In this document: positions 16,567 to 24,960 of the stretch, piece after piece | How positions within the stretch are numbered: position 1 is the first letter of the stretch | How the letters are laid out: the number at the start of each line of letters is the position of its first letter | NCBI RefSeq assembly: GCF_001442755.1 | Contig: NZ_CP006367.1 | Span: forward strand, 3,472,001 to 3,536,000 | From: Aureimonas sp. AU20 | Lineage (GTDB): Bacteria > Pseudomonadota > Alphaproteobacteria > Rhizobiales > Rhizobiaceae | Direction of reading: 5' to 3' | DNA length: 64,000 nucleotides | The notes under the pieces: generated by a model | The model's input: only the letters and a program-made list of their open reading frames with translations | Told to the model about the DNA's origin: nothing | Database searches by the model: none | Translations under genes and position numbers: made by a program

Positions 16567-17580
16567 ATGAAGACGACGGACCGCCGCGAACTGCCCAATG
16601 GCAAGGTCAGCCTGACCGGGCTCGGCCTTGGCTGCGCGCAGATGGGCAACCTTCTGAAACTGATGCCCTTTTCCGACGCGCGCGAGACGGCCGACGCCGC
16701 CTGGGACGCGGGCATCCGCTATTTCGACACGGCGCCCTTCTATGGCTTCACGCGCTCCGAGCGCCGGCTCGGCGCCATTCTCGACGAGCGCGCGCGCTCC
16801 GACTTCGCGATCAGCACCAAGGTCGGACGGCTCATGGTGCCGGACGAGACCGTGGGCGCGGAGGCAGAAGGCTATGTCGACCCCTGCCCGTTCCATCAGG
16901 TCTACGACTACAGCTACGACGCGATCCTGCGCTCGTTCGACGCCAGCCAGCAGCGGCTTGGCATGGTGCGTTTCGACATTCTCTATGTCCACGACATCGG
17001 CCGCGTGACCCATGGCGAGCGCCACGAGCACCATTGGAACCAGCTGACCAAGGGCGGCGGTTTCAAGGCGCTCAGCGAACTGCGCTCGGACGGGCGCATC
17101 GGCGGCTTCGGACTCGGCGTCAACGAGTGGGAGGCGGTGAGCGAGGCGCTGGACGAATGCGATCTCGACGTGTCCATGCTCGCCGGGCGCTACACGCTCC
17201 TGGAACAGGAAAGCCTCGGTCTTCTCCAGAAGTGCGTCGATCGCGGCGCGCGCATCGTGGTGGCCGGTGCCTTCAACTCGGGCGTTCTGGCCGGCACCAA
17301 CAATTTCAACTATGGCGACGCGCCGGAAGACGTGATCCGCCGCGTCGGCGAGCTGCGCGCGGTGGCGCAAGAGTTCGGCGTCGCTATCCAGGCCGCTGCC
17401 CTGCAGTTCGGCATGGCGCATCCCGCCGTCGTGTCCTGCGTGTCCGGCGCGCGCAACGCCCGGCAGATCCGCTCCAATGTCGAGTGGTTCGAAGCGGAGA
17501 TTCCGGCCGAGTTCTGGGCGGCGCTACGCCAGCGCGGCCTCGTCGCCGAAGGCACGCCCCTGCCCGGCCTTCCCGCCTGA
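16567..17580 (+). CDS. Aldo/keto reductase family sugar dehydrogenase, probable L-fucose dehydrogenase
   Basis: 337 residues. AKR barrel with the catalytic elements YFDTAPFYGFTRSERRLG (Asp, Tyr), ISTKVGRLM (Lys) and DILYVHDIGRVTHGERHEHH. The last motif and FNYGDAPEDVI are characteristic of the D-threo-aldose / L-fucose dehydrogenase subgroup, which oxidises L-fucose, L-galactose or D-arabinose to the lactone with NAD(P). ATG at 16567 is chosen; an adjacent GTG at 16564 is possible. The gene follows the binding-protein gene within the importer operon, making it the first catabolic step. Confidence 0.87.
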   Translation: MKTTDRRELPNGKVSLTGLGLGCAQMGNLLKLMPFSDARETADAAWDAGIRYFDTAPFYGFTRSERRLGAILDERARSDFAISTKVGRLMVPDETVGAEAEGYVDPCPFHQVYDYSYDAILRSFDASQQRLGMVRFDILYVHDIGRVTHGERHEHHWNQLTKGGGFKALSELRSDGRIGGFGLGVNEWEAVSEALDECDLDVSMLAGRYTLLEQESLGLLQKCVDRGARIVVAGAFNSGVLAGTNNFNYGDAPEDVIRRVGELRAVAQEFGVAIQAAALQFGMAHPAVVSCVSGARNARQIRSNVEWFEAEIPAEFWAALRQRGLVAEGTPLPGLPA

Positions 17581-17648
17581 CATAACTTCCGGCTCGGGGT
17601 CGCCCTTCGCCACCCCGAGCGTCCGACCTCCATTCGCGAGCCTGCCCC

Positions 17649-18662
17649 ATGCTGACCATCGTGTGCGAAACGCCGGGAACCCTCCGCCCCCGCGAAGAGC
17701 CCAAGCCGACACGCGGCGAAGGGGAGGTTCTTCTCCGCATCCGGCGCATCGGCGTCTGCGGCACGGACCTGCACATCTTCTCCGGCAACCAGCCCTATCT
17801 CGCCTATCCCCGCGTCATGGGCCACGAGTTGGCCGGCACGGTGGAGGAGGCGCCGGAGGGCTCGGCGCTGCACCGGGGCGATCAGGCCTATGTCATCCCC
17901 TATCTCTCCTGCGGCGAATGCCATGCCTGCCGCCAGGGCAAGACGAACTGCTGCTCGCGCATCCAGGTGCTGGGCGTCCACCGCGACGGCGGCATGACCG
18001 AATACCTCAGCCTGCCCGAGCGCTTCGTGCGCAAGGCCGCGAGCATCACGCTCGACCAGGCCGCCATGGTGGAGTTCCTCGCCATCGGTGCCCATGCGGT
18101 GCGCCGCGGCGCGGTGATGGACGGGCAAAACGTGCTCGTCGTCGGCGCCGGGCCGATCGGCATCGCCGTCGCGATCTTCGCCCGGCTGCGCGGCGCGCGC
18201 GTCACCATGCTCGACACGCGCGAAGACCGGCTGCGTTTTGCCGGGGCGCATCTTGGCGTCCACGAGGTGGTGCAGGCGGGAGAGGGCGATCACGAGCGCC
18301 TGTCGGCGATCACGGGCGGCGACTTCTTCGACGTCGTCTTCGACGCGACCGGCAGCCCCAAGGCGATGGAGCGGGGCTTCGGCTTCGTCGCCCATGGCGG
18401 GGCCTATGTGCTGGTCTCCATCGTCGCCAGCGACATCCGCTTCAACGACCCGGAGTTCCATAAGCGCGAAACCACGTTGCTGGGCAGCCGCAACGCGACG
18501 CCGGAAGACTTCGAGACCGTGGTGGATGCGCTGCGCGCCGGCGACGTGCCGAGCGAGGCGCTGCTGACGCACAGCCTGACCCTTGCCGAAGTGCCCGAGC
18601 ATTTCGCCGGGCTTCTCGACCCGGCCGCCGGCGTCATCAAGGCCATGGTACGGATCGACTGA
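17649..18662 (+). CDS. Zinc-dependent alcohol dehydrogenase family oxidoreductase
   Basis: 337 residues of the medium-chain dehydrogenase family. Catalytic zinc ligands in GVCGTDLHIF and MGHELAG; structural zinc cysteines in CGECHACRQGKTNCC; Rossmann motif VVGAGPIGIAVA. The family includes L-galactonate, L-threonine and sorbitol dehydrogenases. It is the last gene of the importer operon, 68 bp after the aldo/keto reductase, and ends before a terminator. It may handle a hydroxy-acid or a sugar acid; a role with L-galactonate or lactaldehyde/lactate metabolism is a guess. Confidence 0.88.
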   Translation: MLTIVCETPGTLRPREEPKPTRGEGEVLLRIRRIGVCGTDLHIFSGNQPYLAYPRVMGHELAGTVEEAPEGSALHRGDQAYVIPYLSCGECHACRQGKTNCCSRIQVLGVHRDGGMTEYLSLPERFVRKAASITLDQAAMVEFLAIGAHAVRRGAVMDGQNVLVVGAGPIGIAVAIFARLRGARVTMLDTREDRLRFAGAHLGVHEVVQAGEGDHERLSAITGGDFFDVVFDATGSPKAMERGFGFVAHGGAYVLVSIVASDIRFNDPEFHKRETTLLGSRNATPEDFETVVDALRAGDVPSEALLTHSLTLAEVPEHFAGLLDPAAGVIKAMVRID

Positions 18663-18682
18663 TTCCCCCTGCCACGACCGAC

Positions 18683-18726
18683 AGGCCCCGCGCTTCGAAC
18701 TCCGGTTCGAGGTGTCGGGGCTTTTC
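18683..18726 (+). terminator. Terminator of the importer/dehydrogenase operon
   Basis: An interrupted stem (GCCCC...GGGGC outside, CTTCGAAC/GTTCGAGG inside) ends in TTTT, 20 bp after the zinc dehydrogenase stop codon. Confidence 0.65.
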
Positions 18727-18784
18727 GGCGTTTCCAATCGGCCAATTCACGCTGCATTGCACAAGATTTGAGCCTGAATAAGGA

Positions 18785-18828
18785 TTGACCAACCCTTTCC
18801 AACCCGTAAGATGTCAGACCAATTCCAA
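18785..18828 (+). promoter_or_regulatory. Predicted promoter/operator of the GntR-lyase-CUT1 operon
   Basis: TTGACC (18785-18790) and TAAGAT (18807-18812) are 16 bp apart. The 12-mer GACCAATTCCAA (18817-18828) is also found in the operator region at 12733-12744 of the other FadR-type regulator. The -10 overlaps the first ATG of the regulator, so either the transcript is almost leaderless or translation begins at a later ATG (18874). Confidence 0.4.
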
Positions 18829-19548
18829 TGGTTTGACGGCTCGGTTTTGGACGGTGTGTCTCCTCTTCCCGCGATGGATCGGCTGCGCGACACGCTGGAC
18901 GCGCTCGGGCGGCATGTCGAGCGCGCCGGGCTCCGGGCCGGCGACCGGCTGCCAGCCGAGCGGGAGATGATGCAGGCGCTGGCGGTCGGCCGCTCCACCA
19001 TCCGCGAGGCAGTGCGCCAGCTTCAGGCGCTGGGCGTCGTCGAGACGCGAAAGGGCAGCGGCTCCTATCTCCTGCGCCCGCTGTCGGCCGCCACCGTCCA
19101 CATGCCGCTCTCGATCACCGCGACGGGCCTGCGCGAAGGGCTGCTCCAGACGCTCGACATCCGGCGCGGGCTGGAGGCGGAGGCGAGCGCCCTGGCCGCG
19201 CTTCGCCATACGAGCGAGGATCTCGCCCGCATGGAAGTACGCCTTATCGAGATGGAGCGGGTGCACCGGTTGAACGGCACGGCCGGGCCGGAAGACCTTC
19301 TCTTCCATCTCTCGGTCTATGAGGCCGCGCACAACCCGCTGTTCAGCCAGCTTCTGGAACAGATGCGCGAGGCCTTCGAGCGCTTCTTCCTCAAGCCCTT
19401 CGACAGGCCCGACTTCGCCGGCCGCTCCTTCCCCTTCCATCGCGAGATGTTCGAGGCGATCGCCGCGCGCGACCCCGGCCTCGCGCGGGAAAAGACCCTC
19501 GCCATTCTCGACATCGTCGAGGAGGACATCAAGGACATGTCGCAATGA
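18811..19548 (+). CDS. FadR-type GntR regulator, first gene of the lyase/CUT1 operon
   Basis: 245 residues from the ATG at 18811, or 224 from the ATG at 18874; neither has a good ribosome site. Winged helix at ~25-90 (RAGDRLPAEREMMQALAVGR, STIREAVRQLQALGVVETRK) and FCD domain after residue ~105 (RRGLEAEASALAALRHTSED; LLFHLSVYEAAHNPLFSQLL; FPFHREMFEAIAARDPGLAR). Its stop overlaps the start of the PLP-enzyme gene (ATGA), so the two are translated together and the regulator probably senses the substrate or product of that enzyme and importer. Confidence 0.9.
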   Translation: MSDQFQWFDGSVLDGVSPLPAMDRLRDTLDALGRHVERAGLRAGDRLPAEREMMQALAVGRSTIREAVRQLQALGVVETRKGSGSYLLRPLSAATVHMPLSITATGLREGLLQTLDIRRGLEAEASALAALRHTSEDLARMEVRLIEMERVHRLNGTAGPEDLLFHLSVYEAAHNPLFSQLLEQMREAFERFFLKPFDRPDFAGRSFPFHREMFEAIAARDPGLAREKTLAILDIVEEDIKDMSQ

Positions 19549-20714
19549 CCGATCCCGCCGCACTCGATCCGTTCTCGCTGATCGCGGCTCATGACGAGCG
19601 CCACGCCTTCGACGCCGTGGTGCCGCCGATCGCCCAGACCTCGCTCTTCACCTTCGGCTCTTTCGCGGAGATGGAGGAGACCTATCTCGGTCAGCGCGTG
19701 CGCCCGACCTATTCGCGCGGCCTCAACCCGACCGTTCGCCTGTTCGAGGAGAAGCTCGCCGCCATGGAAGGCGCCGAGGACGCGATGGGCTTTGCCAGTG
19801 GCATGGCGGCGATTTCCTCGGCGGTGCTGGCCTTCGCCGAGCCGGGTGATCGCATCGTCGCGGTGCGCCACATCTATCCCGACGCCTATCGCCTGTTCGA
19901 GATCCTCCTCAAGCGCATGCGCATCGAGGTGACCTATGTCGACGGGCGCGACGAAGAGGCGTTGGCCAGAGCCCTGCCCGGCGCCAAGCTCTTCTACATG
20001 GAAAGCCCGACGAGCTGGGTGATGGAGACCCATGATGTCGGCGCGCTGGCCAAGCTCGCCAAGGCGCAGGGCGTCCTCACCATGATCGACAACTCGTGGG
20101 CGACGCCGGTCTTCCAGCGGCCGATCGCGCTCGGCGTCGACCTCGTGATCCATTCGGCCTCGAAATATCTCGGCGGCCATTCCGATGTGGTGGCCGGCGT
20201 CGTCGCCGGCTCCAAGGCGCTGATCCGCGAAATCCGCGCCCAGACCTATCCCTATCTCGGCGCCAAGCTCTCGCCCTTCGACGCCTGGCTGCTGATCCGG
20301 GGCCTGCGCACCCTGCCGATCCGTATGCGGGCACACGAGGCGGATGCGCTCGCTGTCGCCCATCACCTTAAGGCGCAGGATTGCGTGGAATCTGTCCAGC
20401 ACCCCGCGCTCGCCAACGCGCTGCCGCCGGGCCTGGAAGGCACGTCGGGCCTCTTCTCCTTCACCTTCAAGGAAGGGGTGAACGTGCCGCGCTTCGCCGA
20501 CAGCCTGAAGCTCTTCAAGCTCGGCGTGTCCTGGGGCGGGCATGAAAGCCTCTGCGTGCCGGGGCAGGTCGTCCTGTCGCAGAACCAGGGGCCGAATTCC
20601 GGCCACGCCTTCGGCATCTCGCCGCGCTCCGTCCGCCTTCATGTCGGCCTCGAAGGCGCGAACGCGCTGAAGGCCGATCTCGATGCGGCCATCACCGCCG
20701 GCCTCGCCGCCTGA
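19545..20714 (+). CDS. PLP-dependent trans-sulfuration family enzyme (cystathionine gamma-synthase/beta-lyase class)
   Basis: 389 residues, normal for the family. PLP lysine in HSASKYLGGHSD (~residue 206), substrate/PLP contacts YSRGLNPT and MGFASGMAAISS, PLP Asp in MIDNSWATP, and the C-terminal carboxylate-binding RLHVGLEG. These enzymes make or cleave C-S bonds in cystathionine, homocysteine, methionine or cysteine conjugates. It begins by ATGA overlap with gntR and is 38 bp ahead of a CUT1 sugar-binding protein gene, an unexpected partner for a sugar importer. The imported substrate might carry a thioether or amino acid part. Lyase versus synthase cannot be told. Confidence 0.88.
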   Translation: MTDPAALDPFSLIAAHDERHAFDAVVPPIAQTSLFTFGSFAEMEETYLGQRVRPTYSRGLNPTVRLFEEKLAAMEGAEDAMGFASGMAAISSAVLAFAEPGDRIVAVRHIYPDAYRLFEILLKRMRIEVTYVDGRDEEALARALPGAKLFYMESPTSWVMETHDVGALAKLAKAQGVLTMIDNSWATPVFQRPIALGVDLVIHSASKYLGGHSDVVAGVVAGSKALIREIRAQTYPYLGAKLSPFDAWLLIRGLRTLPIRMRAHEADALAVAHHLKAQDCVESVQHPALANALPPGLEGTSGLFSFTFKEGVNVPRFADSLKLFKLGVSWGGHESLCVPGQVVLSQNQGPNSGHAFGISPRSVRLHVGLEGANALKADLDAAITAGLAA

Positions 20715-20752
20715 CCTCGATCCCAACCCGACCCACAGGAGACATCGCAGAC

Positions 20753-22024
20753 ATGAAACGCATGATCCTCACCGCGTCCCTCGCCTCCTTCCTTCTGTCG
20801 GGAACGGCCATGGCCGACACGACGCTGAAGCTCGTCGAAGTCATCACCAGCCCCTCGCGCACCGAGACGCTGAAGGAAATCGTCGCCAAGTTCGAACAGG
20901 CCAATCCCGGCACCAAAGTCGAGATCACCTCGCTGCCCTGGGGCGAAGCCTTCGAGAAGTTCGCCACCATGGTCTCGGCGGGCGAAACGCCCGACGTCAT
21001 GGAGATGCCTGATACCTGGGTCGCGCTCTACGCCAAGAACGGCGCGCTGGAGAGCCTGGAGCCCTATCTCGCCAAGTGGCAGGGCGCGGCCGACCTCAAC
21101 GACCGGGCGCTGGAGTTCGGCCGGCAGGTGGACGGCAAGACCGCCTACATGCTGCCCTACGGCTTCTATATGGGCGCCATGTTCTACAACAAGAAGCTCT
21201 TCGCGGAGGCCGGCGTCGAGGGCCCGCCCAAGACCATCGCCGAGTTCCAGACGGCGTCCGAGAAGGTCTCCAAGCTGCCCGGCAAGTACGGCTACTGCCT
21301 GCGCGGCGCGCGCGGCGGCCTGAACGACTGGACAGTGTTCATGAACGCCATCGCCGGCAACAACACCTATTTCAAGGAAGACGGCACCTCGACCTTCGCA
21401 GACCCCGACAAGGTGAAGGGCCTCGCCTGGTACATCGACTATTACAAGAAGGGTCTGGCGCCCAAGGACTCCATCTCCTGGGGCTTCAACGAGACGGTGG
21501 CGGGCTTCTATTCCGGCACCTGCGCCATGCTCAACCAGGACCCGGACGCGCTGATCGCCATTTCCGAGCGCATGAAGCCGGAAGACTACGGGGTCGTGCC
21601 GCTGCCCAAGGGCGAGGCCGGCAAGGCCTTTCCGGTGATCGGCTATGCCGGCTGGTCGATGTTCCAGACTTCCGAACACAAGGATCTCGCCTGGAAGCTG
21701 ATCGAGACGCTGCAGGGCACCGAAGGCAACGTCGCCTGGAACAAGAAGACCGGCGCGCTGCCGGCGCTGAAGTCGGCCGAGAACGATCCGTTCTATGCCG
21801 GCGACAAGTTCAAGGGCTGGTTCGACGAGCTGAAGGATTCCAACACCGTCCCGACGCCGCTGCCGAGCTATCTCGAGGAGTTCGCCTTCTTCAAGGACAG
21901 CCTCGTGCCGGCCTCCTCGCAGCGCGCCCTGCTCGGCGAGATCACGCCCGAGGACATGGCCAAGGAATGGGCGGACTATCTCACCACCGCCCAGCAGGCC
22001 TACCTCGCCAACAAGACCAAGTAA
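20753..22024 (+). CDS. CUT1-type sugar-binding protein (family 1 extracellular solute-binding)
   Basis: 423 residues. Signal peptide MKRMILTASLASFLLSGTAMA with cleavage near residue 21. Family 1 features: KEIVAKFEQANPGTKVEITS, PDVMEMPDTWVALYAKNGAL, PYGFYMGAMFYNKKLFAEAG, GYAGWSMFQTSEHKDLAWKL. It delivers a sugar or oligosaccharide to the two permeases that follow. AGGAGA lies ~11 nt before the ATG. Twelve bases past the stop is a very stable hairpin, separating it from the permease genes. Substrate unknown; the upstream PLP enzyme hints at something other than a plain glycan. Confidence 0.93.
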   Translation: MKRMILTASLASFLLSGTAMADTTLKLVEVITSPSRTETLKEIVAKFEQANPGTKVEITSLPWGEAFEKFATMVSAGETPDVMEMPDTWVALYAKNGALESLEPYLAKWQGAADLNDRALEFGRQVDGKTAYMLPYGFYMGAMFYNKKLFAEAGVEGPPKTIAEFQTASEKVSKLPGKYGYCLRGARGGLNDWTVFMNAIAGNNTYFKEDGTSTFADPDKVKGLAWYIDYYKKGLAPKDSISWGFNETVAGFYSGTCAMLNQDPDALIAISERMKPEDYGVVPLPKGEAGKAFPVIGYAGWSMFQTSEHKDLAWKLIETLQGTEGNVAWNKKTGALPALKSAENDPFYAGDKFKGWFDELKDSNTVPTPLPSYLEEFAFFKDSLVPASSQRALLGEITPEDMAKEWADYLTTAQQAYLANKTK

Positions 22025-22034
22025 CCCCTCTCGC

Positions 22035-22063
22035 GCGCGGCGGCGGGGCTCCCGCCGCCGCGC
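22035..22063 (+). other. 13-bp GC hairpin downstream of the CUT1 binding-protein gene
   Basis: GCGCGGCGGCGGG pairs with CCCGCCGCCGCGC around a 3-nt loop. No poly-T follows, so it probably stabilises the upstream message and lets the binding protein be made in excess over the permeases. Confidence 0.65.
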
Positions 22064-22095
22064 TCCCCTGGCCCTTCCCGAAGGGATGACCCGCC

Positions 22096-23031
22096 TTGAC
22101 CACGACCACTGAAGGCATCGTGCCGTTTCAGGATCGCCGCACGCCCGGCCAGCGCTTTCTCCAGGCCGCCGAGCCCTATCTCTACAGCGCGCCGGCGCTG
22201 GTCCTGATCCTCGCCGTCATGCTGGTGCCGCTGGTGATCGGCGTGTCCTACGCGTTTCGCGACATCCGCCTGCTCAGCCCCTTCAGCGGCGGCTTCGTCG
22301 GGCTGAAGCATTTTCACGCGCTCTGGGTCGACCGCAATTTCTGGCTGGCGCTGAACAACACGCTCTACTGGACCGGCATTTCCGTCGCGCTCCAGTTCCT
22401 GCTCGGCCTGACGCTGGCGCTGCTTCTCAACCGGCCCTTTCGCGGACGCGGCATCGTGCAGGCGCTCTGCTTCCTGCCCTGGGCTGTGCCGACCTTCCTG
22501 TCCGGCCTCAACTGGGCCTGGATGTTCAACCCCGTGGTCGGGCCGATCCCGCATTGGCTCTTCGCGCTTGGGCTGATGGACGCGCCGACCAATATCCTGG
22601 CCGATCCGCAGCTCGCCATCTGGGGGCCGATCGTCGCCAATGTCTGGTGGGGCATTCCCTTCTTCGCCATCACCATGCTGGCCGCGCTGCAGTCCATCCC
22701 GCGCGACATCTACGAGGCGGCCTCGATCGACGGCGCCAATTCGGTGCAGCAGTTCTGGTCGATCACCCTGCCCTTCCTGGCGCCGACCATGGCGATCACG
22801 CTTCTTCTGCGCACGGTCTGGGTCGCCAATTTCGCCGACCTCATCGTGGTGATGACCGGCGGCGGTCCGGCCGACCGGACGCAGATCGTGGCGAGCTACA
22901 TCTTCACCACCGCCTTCCGGAAGCTCGACTTCGGCTATGCCTCGGCGATCTCGCTGGTGCTGCTGGGGCTTCTCCTTCTCTACTCCCTCGCTCTGGTGTC
23001 GCTGCGCCAGATGCTGCTGCGCAAGGGCTGA
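22096..23031 (+). CDS. CUT1 ABC importer permease, MalF type
   Basis: 311 residues from a TTG start; the nearby ATG at 22086 is out of frame, and AAGGGATGA lies ~7-15 nt before the TTG. Six or so helices, with the EAA loop IPRDIYEAASIDGANSVQQF that contacts the ATPase. The periplasmic and membrane pattern (PYLYSAPALVLILAVMLVPL, ALCFLPWAVPTFLSGLNWAW) is that of MalF-type subunits. It pairs with the next permease and the ATPase at the end of the operon. Confidence 0.93.
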   Translation: MTTTTEGIVPFQDRRTPGQRFLQAAEPYLYSAPALVLILAVMLVPLVIGVSYAFRDIRLLSPFSGGFVGLKHFHALWVDRNFWLALNNTLYWTGISVALQFLLGLTLALLLNRPFRGRGIVQALCFLPWAVPTFLSGLNWAWMFNPVVGPIPHWLFALGLMDAPTNILADPQLAIWGPIVANVWWGIPFFAITMLAALQSIPRDIYEAASIDGANSVQQFWSITLPFLAPTMAITLLLRTVWVANFADLIVVMTGGGPADRTQIVASYIFTTAFRKLDFGYASAISLVLLGLLLLYSLALVSLRQMLLRKG

Positions 23032-23036
23032 TCCGC

Positions 23037-23870
23037 ATGGGCCATCACAGCCTTCTCGGCACGCTGGCGCATCGCTTCGCGCTGCTTCTCTTCGTTCTCT
23101 TCGCGCTGTTTCCGCTCTACTGGCTGGTGAAGGTCTCGGTGACGCCGAACGACCTCATGTATTCGGAAGGCGTGCGGATGTGGCCCTCGCGCACGAGCCT
23201 TGAGCATTTCCGCTTCGTCTTGGAGAACTCCAACTTCCCGCTCTTCTTTCGCAACAGCCTGATCGTCTCGCTCTCGACGGCCGCCATCGTCACGGTGATC
23301 GCGGCCTTCGGCGGTTACGCGTTCTCGCGCTTCGCCTTTCGCGGCAAGATGTGGATCACCGGCCTTCTGCTCGTCACGCAGATGTTTCCGCTGGTGATGC
23401 TGATCGCGCCGATCTTCCGCATGCTCTCGCCGCTCGGCCTTACCAACTCGCTGACCGGCCTTATCCTCGTTTACACCACGTTCAACGTGCCCTTCGCCAT
23501 CTTCCTGATGCAGAGCTTCTTCGACGGCATTCCGAGGGATTTGGAGGAGGCCGCGCAGATCGACGGGGCGAGCCGCTTCCAGGCGTTTCGCGAGATCATC
23601 GTGCCCCTCACCCTGCCCGGCATGGCGGCGACGCTCGGCTTCGTCTTCACCGCCGCCTGGAGCGAGCTTCTCTTCGCGCTCATGCTGGTGTCGAAGGTGG
23701 ACGCCTCGACCTTCCCCGTAGGGCTCCTGTCCTTCGTCTCGAAGTTCGGCGTCGATTTCGGGCAGATGATGGCCGCCGGCGTGCTCGCGCTCATTCCCGC
23801 CGTCCTGTTCTTCCTCCTCATCCAGCGCTTCCTCGTGCAGGGCCTGACGGCCGGCGCGGTCAAAGGCTGA
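23037..23870 (+). CDS. CUT1 ABC importer permease, MalG type
   Basis: 277 residues. Start ATG at 23037, 5 bp after the MalF-type stop, with AAGGG upstream; the frame extends far upstream but is non-coding there. Six helices, EAA loop IPRDLEEAAQIDGASRFQAF, and the MalG-like C-terminus FLVQGLTAGAVKG. Forms the channel with the preceding permease. Confidence 0.94.
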   Translation: MGHHSLLGTLAHRFALLLFVLFALFPLYWLVKVSVTPNDLMYSEGVRMWPSRTSLEHFRFVLENSNFPLFFRNSLIVSLSTAAIVTVIAAFGGYAFSRFAFRGKMWITGLLLVTQMFPLVMLIAPIFRMLSPLGLTNSLTGLILVYTTFNVPFAIFLMQSFFDGIPRDLEEAAQIDGASRFQAFREIIVPLTLPGMAATLGFVFTAAWSELLFALMLVSKVDASTFPVGLLSFVSKFGVDFGQMMAAGVLALIPAVLFFLLIQRFLVQGLTAGAVKG

Positions 23871-23880
23871 AGGATTTCCC

Positions 23881-24960
23881 ATGGCTGCCATCGACATCCG
23901 CTCCGTCCACAAGGCCTATGGGCCGCTCACCATCCTGCGCTCGGTCGACCTGTCGATCCGCGCCGGAGAGTTCATCGTGCTGGTCGGCCCGTCCGGCTGC
24001 GGAAAATCGACCCTGCTGCGCATGATCGCGGGGCTGGAGGAGGTGACGGGCGGCGAGATCGCCATTGCCGGAAACCGCGTCAACGAGCTGCCGCCCAAGG
24101 ACCGGAACCTCGCCATGGTGTTCCAGTCCTACGCGCTCTACCCGCATATGTCGGTCAGCGGAAACATGAGCTATGCGCTGCGCCTGAAGAAGACGCCGAA
24201 GGAGCGCATTCTCTCCGCCGTGTCCGGCGCGGCCGAGAAGCTCGGCCTCACCAAGTTGATCGACCGGCGACCCAAGGCCCTATCGGGCGGGCAGCGCCAG
24301 CGCGTCGCCATGGGGCGGGCCATCGTGCGCCAGCCCCAGGCCTTCCTGTTCGACGAGCCGCTGTCCAATCTCGACGCGCGCCTGCGCGAGCACATGCGCG
24401 CGGAGATCAAGAAGCTGCATCAGGAACTGGGCGCCACCTCGATCTACGTCACGCACGACCAGATCGAGGCCATGACGCTGGCGGACCGGATCGTCGCCAT
24501 GGAGGGCGGCGAGATCCGCCAGATCGGCTCGCCGCTCGATCTCTACGAACGCCCGGCCAACCGCTTCGTCGCCGGCTTCATCGGCTCGCCTGCCATGAAC
24601 TTCCTGGAAGGACGCGTGCGGCGCGTCGGCGACGAGGTGTTTCTCGATCTCGGCGAAAAACGCCGCGTGCCCTTGCCCGCCACGGTCTCGGCCCCGGAGG
24701 GCACGCCGCTGACCCTTGGCGTGCGGCCCGAACACGTGCTGATCGGCGAAAGCACGGAAGGCTCCGGCCTCGACTGTCCGGTGGAGCTGGTGGAGCCGAC
24801 CGGCATGGGCACGATCGTCCATTGCGATCTCGGCGGCGTTTCGGTGAAGGCCTTCGTGCCCGGCGTCAGCCGGCTTCGGGCCGGCGACCACGTGCCGATG
24901 CGCCTTGCCCCCGGCCATCTCCACCTTTTCGCGGCCGATGGCGGGGCGCGGCTGAACTAA
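23881..24960 (+). CDS. CUT1 ABC importer ATPase (UgpC/MsmK-like)
   Basis: 359 residues. Walker A GPSGCGKSTLLRM, signature LSGGQRQRVAMGRA, Walker B FLFDEPLSNLD, and H-loop YVTHDQIEAMTL; the C-terminal ~120 residues form the MalK-type OB regulatory domain (LGVRPEHVLIGE, VELVEPTGMGTIVHCDLGG). It closes the GntR-PLP enzyme-CUT1 operon, 10 bp after the permease. Its stop overlaps the convergent cutC gene by 4 bp. Confidence 0.95.
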   Translation: MAAIDIRSVHKAYGPLTILRSVDLSIRAGEFIVLVGPSGCGKSTLLRMIAGLEEVTGGEIAIAGNRVNELPPKDRNLAMVFQSYALYPHMSVSGNMSYALRLKKTPKERILSAVSGAAEKLGLTKLIDRRPKALSGGQRQRVAMGRAIVRQPQAFLFDEPLSNLDARLREHMRAEIKKLHQELGATSIYVTHDQIEAMTLADRIVAMEGGEIRQIGSPLDLYERPANRFVAGFIGSPAMNFLEGRVRRVGDEVFLDLGEKRRVPLPATVSAPEGTPLTLGVRPEHVLIGESTEGSGLDCPVELVEPTGMGTIVHCDLGGVSVKAFVPGVSRLRAGDHVPMRLAPGHLHLFAADGGARLN

